A stretch of 64,000 nt of DNA from Cryobacterium arcticum (GTDB lineage Bacteria; Actinomycetota; Actinomycetes; Actinomycetales; Microbacteriaceae), in assembly GCF_003185895.1 (NCBI RefSeq), contig NZ_QHLY01000012.1, forward strand, positions 1,513,843-1,577,842, read 5' to 3'. A model generated the notes under the pieces. It had not been told where the DNA came from. It made no database searches and saw nothing but the letters and a program-made list of their open reading frames with translations. Shown piece by piece: positions 7,082-15,943 of this stretch. A program made the translations under genes and the position numbers. The stretch's first letter is position 1. Each line of letters begins with the position of its first letter.

Positions 7082-8608
7082 CTAGACGCCCTCAGCCGCC
7101 GCTTCCTTCGCGGCCTTACGCTCTGCCTTCTCGGCATCGAGCACGGCCTTCTCGGCCGCCTTCTCCGCGGCGATCCAGACGTCACGCTTGGCTCCGGGCA
7201 CCCAGCCCTTGTCCACGACGCGAATCTGGTAGACGATCGCGACGCTAACGAGCACCACGGCGATGAGGATCGCGAGGATGACCGCGAGTCCGCCGCCCAC
7301 GCCGACGCTGACACCCACGAGGGTGCCGAACCAGCCGAAGTCCGCGTCACCGAAGGTGCTGTTGGCGAAGCCGAAGTCGCCGAGCACCAGCAGCAGCACG
7401 GCCGGCAGGATGGTGATGATCACGCCGTTGACGAAACCACCGATCATCGCGCCCAGGCGTCCGCCGGTCGCGTTGCCGTAGACACCGGCTCCACCACCGG
7501 TGAAGAAGTGCGGCACCATGCCGGGCAGGATCAGTGCGAGGCCGAACACCGGGTTCAGCCACACCGCGAGCACACCGAGGGCGATGAGGCCGCCGGCGAA
7601 GGAGCTCAGGAACCCGATCAGCACGGCGTTGGCGCCGAACGGGAACACGATGGGGATGTCGAGCGCCGGGCGGGCTCCGGGGACGACCTTCTCGGCGATG
7701 CCCTGGAATGCGGGAACGAGCTCGCCGAGCACGGTGCGCACGCCGTAGAGGATGACCGCGACGCCCACACCGAACTGCAGTGCCTGCGCGAACGCGGCCA
7801 TGATGAACGCGCCGGCGTCGGCGGAGCCGAAGATGTCGAGCGCATCCTGCAGCGGCAGGGCGATGAGGCCCCACACGGCGAAGACCATGTAGATGAGCAC
7901 CATCGACAGCGAGGTGGCGACCATCGAGTCGCGCAGGAACTTGAGCCCCTGCGGAAACTTGATGTCTTCGGTGGACTTGCTGTTACGGCCCACGACCTGG
8001 CCGGCCGCACCGGCGGCGATGTAGCCGAGGGTGCCGAAGTGACCGATGGCGATGGTGTCGTTGCCGGTGATCTTCTTGGTCCACGGGTGCACGAATGCGG
8101 GCATCACGACCATGATCACGCCGAGCAGCAGCGCGCCGATCACGACCACGAGCCAGCTGGCGCCGTCGCCGAAGCCGACGGAGAGCACCACGGTGAGCAT
8201 GGTGGCCATGAAGACCATGTGGTGCCCAGTGAGGAACACGTACTTAAGAGGAGTGAACCGCGCCAGCGCCAGCATCACCAGGAAGCCCAGGGTGAGCACG
8301 TAGGCGCTCTGCGCGCCGAACTGCTCCTGCGCGATGGCGGTGATGACCTCGTTGGTGGGGATGACGCCCTGGGCGCCGGTCACCGCGAGAATCAACCGGC
8401 CCAGCGGGTCGAGCGAGCCCACCACCACGTTGGCACCGGCACCGAGAATCAGGAAGCCGAGGGCCGCCTTGAGGGCACCACCGATCACCTGCCCGGAGTT
8501 GCGCTTGAGCGCCATCAGCCCGATAGCGGTGATGATGCCGATCAGATACGCGGGCACATTGAGAATCTGTTGCCCAATGAAATTCAGGATGACGACGAGC
8601 CACTCCAT
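7082..8608 (-). CDS. PTS ascorbate-type transporter, EIIC component (UlaA family)
   Basis: A 508-residue polytopic membrane protein of the UlaA/SgaT (EIIC-AG) family. The N-terminus has LNFIGQQILNVPAYLIGIIT, and further family pieces include GLMALKRNSGQVIGGALKAALGFLILGAG, ITAIAQEQFGAQSAYVLTLGFL, TGHHMVFMA and FPFGANAVLIGFL. The last ~35 residues are a charged Ala/Glu/Lys-rich cytoplasmic tail. Together with the EIIB and EIIA genes upstream it forms a complete sugar-specific PTS complex that imports and phosphorylates its substrate. L-ascorbate is the best-known substrate of the family. The downstream enzymes here (transketolase, DeoC), and the absence of UlaG/D/E/F homologues, argue for another pentose-like substrate. 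Confidence 0.9.
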   Translation of the reverse strand: MEWLVVILNFIGQQILNVPAYLIGIITAIGLMALKRNSGQVIGGALKAALGFLILGAGANVVVGSLDPLGRLILAVTGAQGVIPTNEVITAIAQEQFGAQSAYVLTLGFLVMLALARFTPLKYVFLTGHHMVFMATMLTVVLSVGFGDGASWLVVVIGALLLGVIMVVMPAFVHPWTKKITGNDTIAIGHFGTLGYIAAGAAGQVVGRNSKSTEDIKFPQGLKFLRDSMVATSLSMVLIYMVFAVWGLIALPLQDALDIFGSADAGAFIMAAFAQALQFGVGVAVILYGVRTVLGELVPAFQGIAEKVVPGARPALDIPIVFPFGANAVLIGFLSSFAGGLIALGVLAVWLNPVFGLALILPGMVPHFFTGGGAGVYGNATGGRLGAMIGGFVNGVIITILPAVLLLVLGDFGFANSTFGDADFGWFGTLVGVSVGVGGGLAVILAILIAVVLVSVAIVYQIRVVDKGWVPGAKRDVWIAAEKAAEKAVLDAEKAERKAAKEAAAEGV

Positions 8609-8652
8609 TGTGTGGTGCTCCTTATTCTGTGGTTGAAAGAGAGATGACGGGG

Positions 8653-8925
8653 TTACTCGACTGCGGCGGTGAGCTTCTCGGTGATCTCCTCGAGATCGAA
8701 GAAGTTGTTGATGATGATGACTTCGGCGGGCACGTCGCCGAGTTCTTCGGCGAGCTCCTCGCTGGTGAGCACGATCTCGGCGGTCTGCGCGGCGCCGCGG
8801 GCCACGCCCATGTCGGCGGCTTCAACATCCGCGTCGATGCCGAGCTTGGCGAGAACCTTCTCGGCGTTCATTTTGAGCAGCACTGAGGTTCCAATGCCCA
8901 TTCCACAGACGGCGACGATCTTCAT
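8653..8925 (-). CDS. PTS EIIB component (ascorbate/lactose-cellobiose type)
   Basis: A 90-residue cytosolic phosphocarrier. The phosphorylated residue should be Cys7 in VAVCGMGIGTS, the P-loop-like motif of EIIB proteins. The remainder (ADVEAADMGVARG, DVVLTSEELAEEL-like segment, VIIINNFFD) is the small Rossmann-like EIIB fold. It passes phosphate from EIIA to the sugar in EIIC. It lies 44 bases upstream of the EIIC start and 57 bases after the EIIA stop, in one minus-strand operon. Confidence 0.9.
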   Translation of the reverse strand: MKIVAVCGMGIGTSVLLKMNAEKVLAKLGIDADVEAADMGVARGAAQTAEIVLTSEELAEELGDVPAEVIIINNFFDLEEITEKLTAAVE

Positions 8926-8982
8926 GGGGTGCCTTTCGATTGGGTGAGACGAGTGTGAGAAAACGGATGTGTAGGGGCCGCG

Positions 8983-9444
8983 TTACGCGGCAGCGGCAGC
9001 GAGGTCGCCGAGCACGGCGCGCACCTCGTCGGCGGTGTCGGCCACGGCCAGGCGCTTCATCGCGGGGCCGTCGGAGAGCACGCCGGCCAGGGCCCGCATC
9101 ACCTGCAGGTGTGCGTCGTGGTCCTTGGCGGCCAGGCCGATCACGAGGGTGACGGGGTCGTTGGCCTTGTTGCCGAACTCCACCGGGGTGGCCAGGCTAA
9201 CCCAGCTGAGTCCACCGGTGAGAACCGCGGGCGACGGGCGAGAGTGCGCGAGGGCGACGCCCGGGGCGATGACGATGTAGGGGCCGTGCTTCTCGACGGC
9301 GTCGATCATCTCGTCGGTGTAGGCATCCGTGGTGGCTCCACCGGCCACGAGTCCCGCGCCCGCGAGACGGATGGCGGCCCGCCAGTCGGCGGCCTCCGCT
9401 CGGGTCTCGATCGACGAGAGGGCTTCGGCCAGGTTCAGTGCCAC
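8983..9444 (-). CDS. PTS EIIA component (fructose/mannitol-ascorbate type)
   Basis: A 153-residue EIIA domain protein, first gene of the PTS operon. The phosphorylation site is His67 in PGVALAHSRPSP, the conserved GxAxPH/AHxRP-type motif. FGNKANDPVTLVIGLAAKDHDAHLQVMRALAGVL is also typical of the PTS_EIIA_2 family. The start is a GTG at 9444 with AAAGGAG 7 bases upstream. A promoter and an operator-like site shared with the transketolase promoter lie just upstream. It takes phosphate from HPr, which is not encoded in this window. Confidence 0.9.
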   Translation of the reverse strand: MALNLAEALSSIETRAEAADWRAAIRLAGAGLVAGGATTDAYTDEMIDAVEKHGPYIVIAPGVALAHSRPSPAVLTGGLSWVSLATPVEFGNKANDPVTLVIGLAAKDHDAHLQVMRALAGVLSDGPAMKRLAVADTADEVRAVLGDLAAAAA

Positions 9445-9501
9445 GAATGAACTCCTTTGTTGTTTCGGTGCAGTCGGCCCGCGAGGGCGACTGGCTTGAC
9501 T

Positions 9502-9531
9502 GTATAAGCCTAAGCGACCTTTTGTCTACAA
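9502..9531 (-). promoter_or_regulatory. Candidate promoter of the PTS operon
   Basis: Read on the minus strand, TTGTAG (9526-9531) and TTATAC (9502-9507) are separated by 18 bases. This is a plausible sigma-70-type promoter 58-87 bases before the EIIA start codon. Its -35 element abuts the shared operator-like motif at 9532-9544. Confidence 0.5.
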
Positions 9532-9544
9532 GTGCACCAAAGTA
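9532..9544. promoter_or_regulatory. Operator-like site, copy 1 (PTS promoter)
   Basis: GTGCACCAAAGTA matches GTATACCAAAGTA at 10956-10968 in front of transketolase at 11 of 13 positions. Both copies overlap promoter regions of the two transcripts flanking the ROK regulator gene, as expected for ROK binding sites. Confidence 0.5.
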
Positions 9545-9695
9545 AATTCGGAGGGGTCGCCGGGTCGCCGACCGCGGGCGCACCAAACCGGTCGGCCGGG
9601 AGTGCCGCCGTTGGGCAAAGCCGAGCTGAGCCGGTAGCCAGCCGCGCAGGATCAGGCAAGGCCGTGTCGGTCGTGGCAGACCGCGCCGATTCGGC

Positions 9696-10880
9696 TCAGG
9701 CCGGCTGCGTGTGCAGCGAGACGCCGAGGCCGCCGCCGCGGGTGAGCCGGCTGATGCGGTCGGCCTCGAAGAGGGCGTCCTGCGCGATGAGCGAGGCTCC
9801 GGTGACGCCGGCGATGTGGCCGAGCCGGGACTTCTCCACCACGAGGCCCTGCAGGGCGAAGTCGCGGGCGCCGGCGAAGATCGCCTCGCGGATGGCGCCG
9901 AGGAACGGTTCGCCGGCCTGGGCCAAGTTGCCGCCGACCACGACGGCCTGCGGGTTGAGCAGCCCCACCACGTGGGCCAGGCTCTGGCCGATCTCGGTGC
10001 CGGTCTCGGCGAGCAGGCGCAGCACGGCGGCGTCGCCGTCGTTGGCCAGGCCCACGATGTCGCTGCTGGTGCGCACCCGGCGGCCCAGCGTGAGTAGTTC
10101 GCTGCGGATGACCGCGCCGCTGGCGATCGACTCCAGCCGCACGGTGCGCTCCCCGCCGGCGCGCACGGCACTGAGCTCGCCAGCGCCGCCACGGGAGCCG
10201 TGGTAGATCGAGCCGTCGAGCACGAACGCCAGGCCCACGCCGATGCCGGCCTTGAGCACCACGACGTCGCGGTACTCGGTCCAGCCGCGGCGGGCCTCGG
10301 CGAGCGCCATGATGTTCACGTCCCGGTCCACGGCGAAGACGGCGTGGTCGTAGCGGCCGGCGAAGTAGTCCTTCACGAGCACGTCGTTCCACTGGGTGTC
10401 CACCTGCGGGCTGGCCAGCCGCCCGGTGACGAAGTCGACCGGGCCGGGCACACCCACGCCGATGCCCACCACGTCTGCGCGGGTCTTGCCGAGCCGGTCG
10501 AGCATGTGGTCGAACACCTGGCCGGCCCACTCGAAGATCTCGGCGGGCCCCTCGCTCAGGCCGATGTCGGCCTCGTCTTCGCTGAGGATGGTGGAGACCA
10601 GGTCGGTGATGGCCAGACGGGTGTGCGAACCGCCGATGTCCACGGCCAGCAGAAGGCCGGCATCCGGATTCACGGCGAATTCTTCGGGCGGGCGGCCGCC
10701 GCGGGAGTCGAGCTGCCCCACGCTCATCACGATGGAGGCGTGGAGCAGTTCGTCGAGCCGGCGGGCCAGGGTGATGCGCGACCAGCCGAGCTGCTCGATG
10801 AGGTCGGTGCGGGTGGTGGCACGGCCGGAGCGGATGAGGTCAAGCACCACACCCGAGCCGGTGGACAGAGCGTGTGCCAT
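9696..10880 (-). CDS. ROK family transcriptional regulator
   Basis: A 394-residue protein with an N-terminal winged helix (residues ~10-60: VLDLIRSGRATTRTDLIEQLGWSRITLARRLDELL) followed by a ROK sugar-kinase fold. LLLAVDIGGSHTRLAITDL is the phosphate-1 motif, and GIGVGVPGPVDF and VVVGGNLA are typical ROK segments. The cysteine-rich zinc motif of ROK kinases is missing (GGAGELSAVRAGG lies there instead), which fits a regulator rather than a kinase. The start at 10880 is preferred over the ATG/GTG extensions up to 10934 because the HTH begins normally from it. It sits between the PTS operon (same strand) and the transketolase-deoC operon (divergent), and probably controls both in response to the imported sugar or its phosphate. 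Confidence 0.9.
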   Translation of the reverse strand: MAHALSTGSGVVLDLIRSGRATTRTDLIEQLGWSRITLARRLDELLHASIVMSVGQLDSRGGRPPEEFAVNPDAGLLLAVDIGGSHTRLAITDLVSTILSEDEADIGLSEGPAEIFEWAGQVFDHMLDRLGKTRADVVGIGVGVPGPVDFVTGRLASPQVDTQWNDVLVKDYFAGRYDHAVFAVDRDVNIMALAEARRGWTEYRDVVVLKAGIGVGLAFVLDGSIYHGSRGGAGELSAVRAGGERTVRLESIASGAVIRSELLTLGRRVRTSSDIVGLANDGDAAVLRLLAETGTEIGQSLAHVVGLLNPQAVVVGGNLAQAGEPFLGAIREAIFAGARDFALQGLVVEKSRLGHIAGVTGASLIAQDALFEADRISRLTRGGGLGVSLHTQPA

Positions 10881-10948
10881 GGGATTCCCATCCTTCGAAC
10901 GCATCCGCCCGGCCTGCGGGTGGTGCCGAACCAACTGTTTGACTTAAG

Positions 10949-10968
10949 TACATTTGTATACCAAAGTA
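10949..10968. promoter_or_regulatory. Operator-like palindrome, copy 2 (transketolase/ROK promoter)
   Basis: The half sites TACATTTG and CCAAAGTA flank TATA to form an imperfect 20-bp palindrome. It ends 6 bases before the transketolase ATG and lies about 70 bases before the divergent ROK start. Its right half matches the site at the PTS promoter. Binding here would block both divergent transcripts. Confidence 0.55.
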
Positions 10969-10974
10969 TCTCGC

Positions 10975-13056
10975 ATGGCTACCGAAACGAAGAAGTTCCC
11001 GTCACAGACGACGTCCGCCGCACTCGACGCCCGCGCCGTCGCAAGCGCCCAGGCCCTCGCCGCACACGTGGTGCAGGCCAAGGGACATGGGCACGGCGGC
11101 ACCGCCATGGCATTGGCACCAGTGTCCCACGTGTTGTTCTCCCGAGTGCTGCGGCACTCCCCCGCCCACCCCGACTGGCCCGCCCGCGACCGCTTCGTTC
11201 TTTCGGCCGGTCACGCTAGCCTTTTGCTCTACACCCAGCTATTCCTCACCGGCTACGGCCTCACGCTCGACGACCTCGCCAAGAGCCGCACCCTGGGCTC
11301 CAAGACGCCCGGGCACCCCGAGGTGCACCACACCGTGGGCGTGGAGATGAGCACCGGCCCACTCGGCCAGGGCGTCGCCTCCGCGGTGGGCATGGCCATG
11401 GCCGCCCGGCACGAGAGCGCCGTGTTCACCCCCGGCTCCGCCCTGCTCGACCACACCACCTGGGTGCTCGCCGGCGACGGCTGCCTGCAGGAAGGTGTCT
11501 CCGGTGAGGCGAGCAGCCTGGCCGGCACCCTCGGCCTCGACAACCTCGTGCTGATCTGGGACGACAACGGCATCACCATCGACTCCGGCACCGACGAGAC
11601 CTTCAGCGAAGACGTGCGCGCCCGGTACCGGGCTTACGGATGGCGGGTGCTCGAGATCGACACCCCCACCGACCTCGACGCCCTCGAGGCCACCCTGCGC
11701 GAGGCCGCCGAACGCACCGGCCGGCCCACCCTGGTGGCCCTCCGCACTGTGATCGGCGCCCCCTCGGCCAAGTTCGGTGGCACCTCCGCCGCACACTCCG
11801 GCGGCTTCGGCGCCGACGAGCTCGCCCTGGTGAAGACCACGCTGGGCTTCGCCCCCGACGCACCCCTGCCCGACCTCGTCTCCCCCGAGACCCTCGAGCA
11901 CACCCGCGGCGCCCTGGCCCACGGCGAACGGATGCACACCGACTGGGAGGCCGACCTCGCCGCCTGGGCCACCCGGGAGCCCGGGGCCGCCACCCGCTGG
12001 CGGGCCTTCCGCGGCGGCGAGGTCGACACCGCCGCCCTCGACACCGTGAAGCTCGGCGGTCCCGGCGACCTCATCGCCACCCGCAAGACCAACGGCGCCG
12101 TGCTCCGCGCTCTGCAGGGCTCGGCTCCCCTCTGGGGCGGCTCGGCCGACCTGGCCGGCTCCACCACCGTGGAGGTCGACGGCGCCCGCTTCTCCGCCGC
12201 CAACCCGGCCGGCGAGTTCATCCGCTTCGGCATCCGCGAACACGCCATGGCCGCCATCCTCAACGGCATCGCCCTGCAGGGCCCGTGGCGCCCGTTCGCC
12301 TCCACCTACCTGGTGTTCAGCGACTACATGCGCCCGAGCATCCGCCTCGGCGCGCTGATGGGCCTCGGCGCGGTCTACGTGTACACCCACGACTCCGTCG
12401 CCGTCGGCGAAGACGGCCCCACCCACCAGCCGGTCGAGCAGATCGCATCGCTCCGCACCGTCCCCGGCCTGGACGTCGTGCGCCCCGCCGACTCCGTGGA
12501 AGTCGTCGCCGCCTGGCGCCGCATCCTCGCCTCCCCCGACCGCCCGGTCGCGCTCATCCTCAGCCGGCAGGACCTGCCCGTGCTGGAAAGCACCGACACC
12601 ACGGTCGCCGGGGTGACCGCCGGCGGCTACGTGCGCTGGCAGCACGGCGACGGCAGCGACCTGGCAATCCTCGCCACCGGCAGCGAGGTGCACCTCGCCA
12701 TCGACGCCGCCACCCGGCTCGCAGGGCAGGGCATCAACGCCCGCGTGGTCTCGATGCCCTGCGTCGAGTGGTTCGCCGAGCAAACCGCCGACTACCGCGA
12801 GTCCGTGCTGCCCGCCGCCCTCCGCGCCCGGGTGGCCGTCGAGGCCGGTCGCGGTGACGCCTGGTACCACTGGGTGGGCCTGGACGGCCAAGTGGTCTCG
12901 GTGGAGGAGTTCGGCGAGTCCGGCAGCGGCCCGGAGGTGCTCCGTCTCCGCGGCATCCACCTCGACGCGGTCCTCGCCGCCGCCCACACCACCCTCGCCA
13001 CCGCCGCCGGCACCCCCGCCGCAACCCACGGCACCCCCGAACTCGTCACCAACTAA
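10975..13056 (+). CDS. tkt: Transketolase
   Basis: A 693-residue thiamine-diphosphate enzyme that moves two-carbon ketol units between sugar phosphates. The N-terminal domain has [27 protein letters not shown] and the TPP/Mg motif GDGCLQEG, continuing to DDNGI. The middle domain has [12 protein letters not shown], where Glu contacts the TPP aminopyrimidine, and [18 protein letters not shown]. The C-terminal domain follows. Length is normal. The ATG at 10975 has no clear Shine-Dalgarno and lies just after the operator palindrome, so the mRNA may be leaderless; a TTG at 10954 is an alternative start. Placement next to deoC and a PTS points to a dedicated catabolic copy, with a housekeeping copy probably elsewhere. 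Confidence 0.93.
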   Translation: MATETKKFPSQTTSAALDARAVASAQALAAHVVQAKGHGHGGTAMALAPVSHVLFSRVLRHSPAHPDWPARDRFVLSAGHASLLLYTQLFLTGYGLTLDDLAKSRTLGSKTPGHPEVHHTVGVEMSTGPLGQGVASAVGMAMAARHESAVFTPGSALLDHTTWVLAGDGCLQEGVSGEASSLAGTLGLDNLVLIWDDNGITIDSGTDETFSEDVRARYRAYGWRVLEIDTPTDLDALEATLREAAERTGRPTLVALRTVIGAPSAKFGGTSAAHSGGFGADELALVKTTLGFAPDAPLPDLVSPETLEHTRGALAHGERMHTDWEADLAAWATREPGAATRWRAFRGGEVDTAALDTVKLGGPGDLIATRKTNGAVLRALQGSAPLWGGSADLAGSTTVEVDGARFSAANPAGEFIRFGIREHAMAAILNGIALQGPWRPFASTYLVFSDYMRPSIRLGALMGLGAVYVYTHDSVAVGEDGPTHQPVEQIASLRTVPGLDVVRPADSVEVVAAWRRILASPDRPVALILSRQDLPVLESTDTTVAGVTAGGYVRWQHGDGSDLAILATGSEVHLAIDAATRLAGQGINARVVSMPCVEWFAEQTADYRESVLPAALRARVAVEAGRGDAWYHWVGLDGQVVSVEEFGESGSGPEVLRLRGIHLDAVLAAAHTTLATAAGTPAATHGTPELVTN

Positions 13057-13067
13057 GGACGCATCCC

Positions 13068-13763
13068 ATGACTTCCCTCTCCCCCGACGCCGCCAGCATT
13101 GCCCGCATGATCGACCACACCCTGCTCAAGCCCGAGGCCACCGCCGCCGACGTGACCGCCCTCATCGCCGAGGCCATTGAGCTGGGCACCTACTCGGTCT
13201 GCGTGTCCCCCTCGATGCTGCCGCTCACCATCCCCGCCGGCGCCGACCTCAAGGTCGCGGTCGTCTGCGGCTTCCCCAGCGGCAAGCACCACAGCAGCAT
13301 CAAGGCCGCCGAGGCCGCCCTCGCCATCGCCCAGGGAGCCGACGAGATCGACATGGTCATCGACGTCGGCGCCGCCAAGGCCGGTCGCTTCGCCGACGTG
13401 CAGGCCGACATCGCCGCCGTGCGCGCCAGCCTCCCCGCCCCGAGGGTGCTCAAGGTGATCATCGAGTCCGCGGCGCTGACGGATGCCGAGATCGTCGCCG
13501 TCTGCAACGCCGCCGTAGCCGCGGGCACCGACTTCGTCAAGACCTCCACCGGCTTCCACCCTGCCGGCGGCGCGACCGTGCACGCCGTGCGCCTGATGAA
13601 GCAGACCGTGGGCGACCGGGCCCAGGTGAAGGCGTCAGGAGGGGTGCGAAGCTTCGACGACGCCGTTGCCATGATCGCCGCGGGCGCCACCCGTCTCGGC
13701 ATCTCGGGCAGCGCCGCGCTGATCTCTGGCGCCACTTCAGCCGGAGCTTCCAGTAGTTACTAG
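13068..13763 (+). CDS. deoC: Deoxyribose-phosphate aldolase family protein
   Basis: A 231-residue class I aldolase of the DeoC family. [15 protein letters not shown] begins the barrel. [20 protein letters not shown] holds the Schiff-base lysine, and [12 protein letters not shown] holds the second conserved lysine. DeoC splits 2-deoxyribose 5-phosphate to acetaldehyde and glyceraldehyde 3-phosphate; family members also act on related pentose or tetrose phosphates. The gene starts 11 bases after the transketolase stop, so the two are co-transcribed. No deoxyribose kinase or phosphopentomutase lies nearby, so the actual substrate in this pathway is unclear. Confidence 0.92.
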   Translation: MTSLSPDAASIARMIDHTLLKPEATAADVTALIAEAIELGTYSVCVSPSMLPLTIPAGADLKVAVVCGFPSGKHHSSIKAAEAALAIAQGADEIDMVIDVGAAKAGRFADVQADIAAVRASLPAPRVLKVIIESAALTDAEIVAVCNAAVAAGTDFVKTSTGFHPAGGATVHAVRLMKQTVGDRAQVKASGGVRSFDDAVAMIAAGATRLGISGSAALISGATSAGASSSY

Positions 13764-13931
13764 CTCAATCGACGCCGGTCGAACCGACCAAGCAAGGCGC
13801 CACGGCGCGATTCGCATAGCCCTACTAGCGATGCCTATGTCGCTTTGGACTAACCGGGCTCGCACCAGAAGCCGGTCCCACGTCGCGGAACCACCCTAGG
13901 TCAGCCACCTGTCCGATAGCGCAAGGCGTGC

Positions 13932-14216
13932 TCATCCATCCATCTTGGTATCGCGAGCGTGTGGACAGCCTCTTTGCCCGAAACCCAACGAGCGACCGCG
14001 CAGCTGCGAGTACCGAGGCCTAGACAGCAAGAGGGCCCCAGCCTCTGATTTCTGCGAGATGGACACGAAAGCGAGCCCGCTGGCTGATAGCTGTGTGATC
14101 TCGAACCCGAGAGCGAATTCACTGCACCGATCGAGAACTTCGGAGAGTTTGCCCACAATACGGCCGGTCTCAAAAGGCAATGGAAATATAACGACGGTTA
14201 GGGACACCTGTTCCAA
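13932..14216 (-). pseudogene. Possible fragment of an unknown protein cut by the repeat
   Basis: The 94-residue minus-strand frame reads coherently for about 70 residues (VVIFPLPFETGRIVGKLSEVLDR, FALGFEITQLSASGLAFVSISQK) and has lower GC than its surroundings. Its apparent start codon lies inside the IS-end-like repeat at 14196-14220, as if the real 5' end had been replaced. I do not recognise the family, and it may be non-coding. Confidence 0.3.
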
Positions 14217-14245
14217 GATGGGTTAGGGACACCTCTTCCAAGATG
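14196..14245. repeat. Tandem 25-bp repeat resembling an insertion-sequence end
   Basis: Two adjacent 25-bp units (14196-14220 and 14221-14245) begin GGTTAGGGACACCT and end TTCCAAGATG, differing at one base. GTTAGGGACA-type ends recall IS481-family elements (recollection, unchecked). No transposase gene adjoins, so this could be the scar of two insertions or an excised element. Confidence 0.5.
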
Positions 14246-14699
14246 ACTGAGCCGCCTGCGAGTGTTGCGCCGTAGTCGCCGGCGCCCCGAGGCTCGCGCG
14301 TTGGTCGAGGCTAGCGTTCGCGGGCAGCCCGACACGCTCCGCGGGACACACGGCCGAGCCTTAGGCGGACCCACTGTTAGCGCGCTCACATGCGGCGAGC
14401 GCCAGCCACGCCCGTTCGCCCACCGCGACGTGACGCACGCCGATACTGAACACTTTCACAATGTCAGCCCTGTCTTGGCCGGCCTCACACCGCTGATCAG
14501 AATCCGTACCCGAACCTCGCCAGCTCCGGGTTCGGCCACGTTCCAGTTAATGAGCTTAAGCCCCGACGGGTCACCGGTTCGGCTATACACAATGGAATTG
14601 ACGTCAGTGGTATCGCAGCCACCGCTGGAATGGTTCCCATCGAAAGGACTCGGAGGGCCGCTGAAAGCGCCCGTTCAGTGGCCTGTGTCTCCCGAATTC

Positions 14700-15461
14700 C
14701 TAGCTTTGGCGCGCTTCAGCTTCCGCCCGTTCGATCTCGATTAGGGTCAACGCGCTCGTTGCCGCTTGGATAGAGCCGCGAATTTCATCCGCAGATCGGA
14801 TAGGAGATATCGCGTGTGCCAACGACTCTCCGGGTTTCAGGAAACGGGCGATCCCCTCCATGAACGGAGGAAATTCATCAGCGACGCACGAAACTGTCAG
14901 CATCTGTTCGAAGAGTTTGGAGTGGCGTGGCGCATCAAGTTTGGTTGACCACCAAATCGACGCGCTGAGACCCCAGCAGCGATCTTCTCCATGAAAACCG
15001 CTGAAATCAAAGGGAGTACCCGGAGCAGTGGGAATTCCGAGTATCTCGTTAGGACGAAGCACGCTCTTTGTCCCCCGAATCGCAAGCCATGATCCCGAAA
15101 TGCGCGGGTCTGAGTCCTTTTCCTCGACGGCTTGGAAAGGTATGAAATCCGCCTTATCTGAATTGAGAAAGATCTTGGCCTCAATCCGTATGTCTTTTGC
15201 AACATCAAGACCCACATTCTTGAAAACCATGTAGCCCTGATTGTCAATCGTCCCCAGCCAGCGCACGTCCACACGCTCTATCTGCCTCAATTCGACTTCT
15301 TTGCCACGACGGCTTGCCTCCTCGGAGATCTTGTTCGCAGATTCCGCCAGCCGATTGGCACGCCCGGCGTTCCTAATGGACGCGATCGCGACTATCAAAG
15401 CAATGAGCGCTACCCCGCTACTTACCCACGTCGCGATGTCTCCTAGTTTCAAGCCTTCCAA
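14700..15461 (-). CDS. Membrane-anchored coiled-coil hypothetical protein
   Basis: A 253-residue protein with one N-terminal transmembrane helix (about residues 10-30, WVSSGVALIALIVAIASI). A charged helical stretch of about 35 residues follows (RANRLAESANKISEEASRRGKEVELRQIER), probably a coiled coil, and then a beta-rich soluble region of about 150 residues (VDVRWLGTIDNQGYMVFKNVGLDVAKDI). Anchored proteins of this layout are common in actinobacterial accessory regions and usually lack a known function. Codon use is less GC-rich than the flanking chromosome. It has no operon partner: the DUF900-type hydrolase is 480 bases away on the other strand. Confidence 0.75.
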   Translation of the reverse strand: MEGLKLGDIATWVSSGVALIALIVAIASIRNAGRANRLAESANKISEEASRRGKEVELRQIERVDVRWLGTIDNQGYMVFKNVGLDVAKDIRIEAKIFLNSDKADFIPFQAVEEKDSDPRISGSWLAIRGTKSVLRPNEILGIPTAPGTPFDFSGFHGEDRCWGLSASIWWSTKLDAPRHSKLFEQMLTVSCVADEFPPFMEGIARFLKPGESLAHAISPIRSADEIRGSIQAATSALTLIEIERAEAEARQS

Positions 15462-15943
15462 TCAGTCCCCCTTGTTTCTGAGTGATTTGCATATTTGATG
15501 TAGTCGCCGCATTCTGCGGGTGTATTCCTCGTCGATCTGCTCTATGCCGCGCTGGACCTCATAGGGAGGCTGCCATGAACCCCGCGATTCCCGTCAGCCA
15601 AGACCCGTCCAACATTCCAGGGGTGGATGCCGCAATGCGCGCGAGGGGCGCAAGCTGAGGGGGATCCTGCAAGTTCGCTGGCAGAGGTCATTGCCCTAAC
15701 GGTATTGGTACGTTCGACGCCCATTTGACCACAGCCACCCCCAATGTGAGGGTTGATGTCCACCGGAGCACATCGACGAGTCCGTGGAGTGTGTGCTCAT
15801 CGGCGCGATCTCGTATTCGGTTAGCCACGGATCCTTAGCGGCCGTCGGTACGGCATTCGGCGGCTTCGCAGAGCGGTATCTTCGGGTATGACCGTTCGAC
15901 TATCGCCAAGATCTCCGTCTACTGCTCGACCGAGTGCGTCGAT
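15462..15943. other. Intergenic region with no clear gene
   Basis: This 482-base divergent gap should hold promoters for the genes on both sides. A 27-codon frame at 15575-15658 has a fair Shine-Dalgarno (GGGAGG) but no recognisable product. Nothing else stands out. Confidence 0.4.

Larger units (their letters stand above)
13764..14699. other. Gene-poor stretch at the left edge of the accessory island
   Basis: These 936 bases contain no convincing complete gene. They hold a possible short minus-strand fragment (13932-14216) and a tandem 25-bp repeat (14196-14245). An open plus-strand frame across 14262-14744 has no recognisable motif. Composition changes here from the GC-rich catabolic genes to the lower-GC island, which suggests an insertion boundary with decayed mobile DNA. 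Confidence 0.5.

Noticed and set aside
7082..9444. Classical L-ascorbate (ula) utilisation operon
   Set aside because: The PTS proteins fit, but no lactonase, decarboxylase or epimerase genes (ulaG/D/E/F) are nearby, and transketolase and DeoC are linked instead.
11239..13029. Long open frame opposite the transketolase gene
   Set aside because: Its product is a Gly/Ala/Val/His-rich low-complexity string with no domain; it mirrors the GC-rich codons of tkt, which has full catalytic motifs.
14262..14744. 160-codon plus-strand frame in the island boundary
   Set aside because: No Shine-Dalgarno, no recognisable motif, and it runs into the opposite-strand membrane-protein gene.
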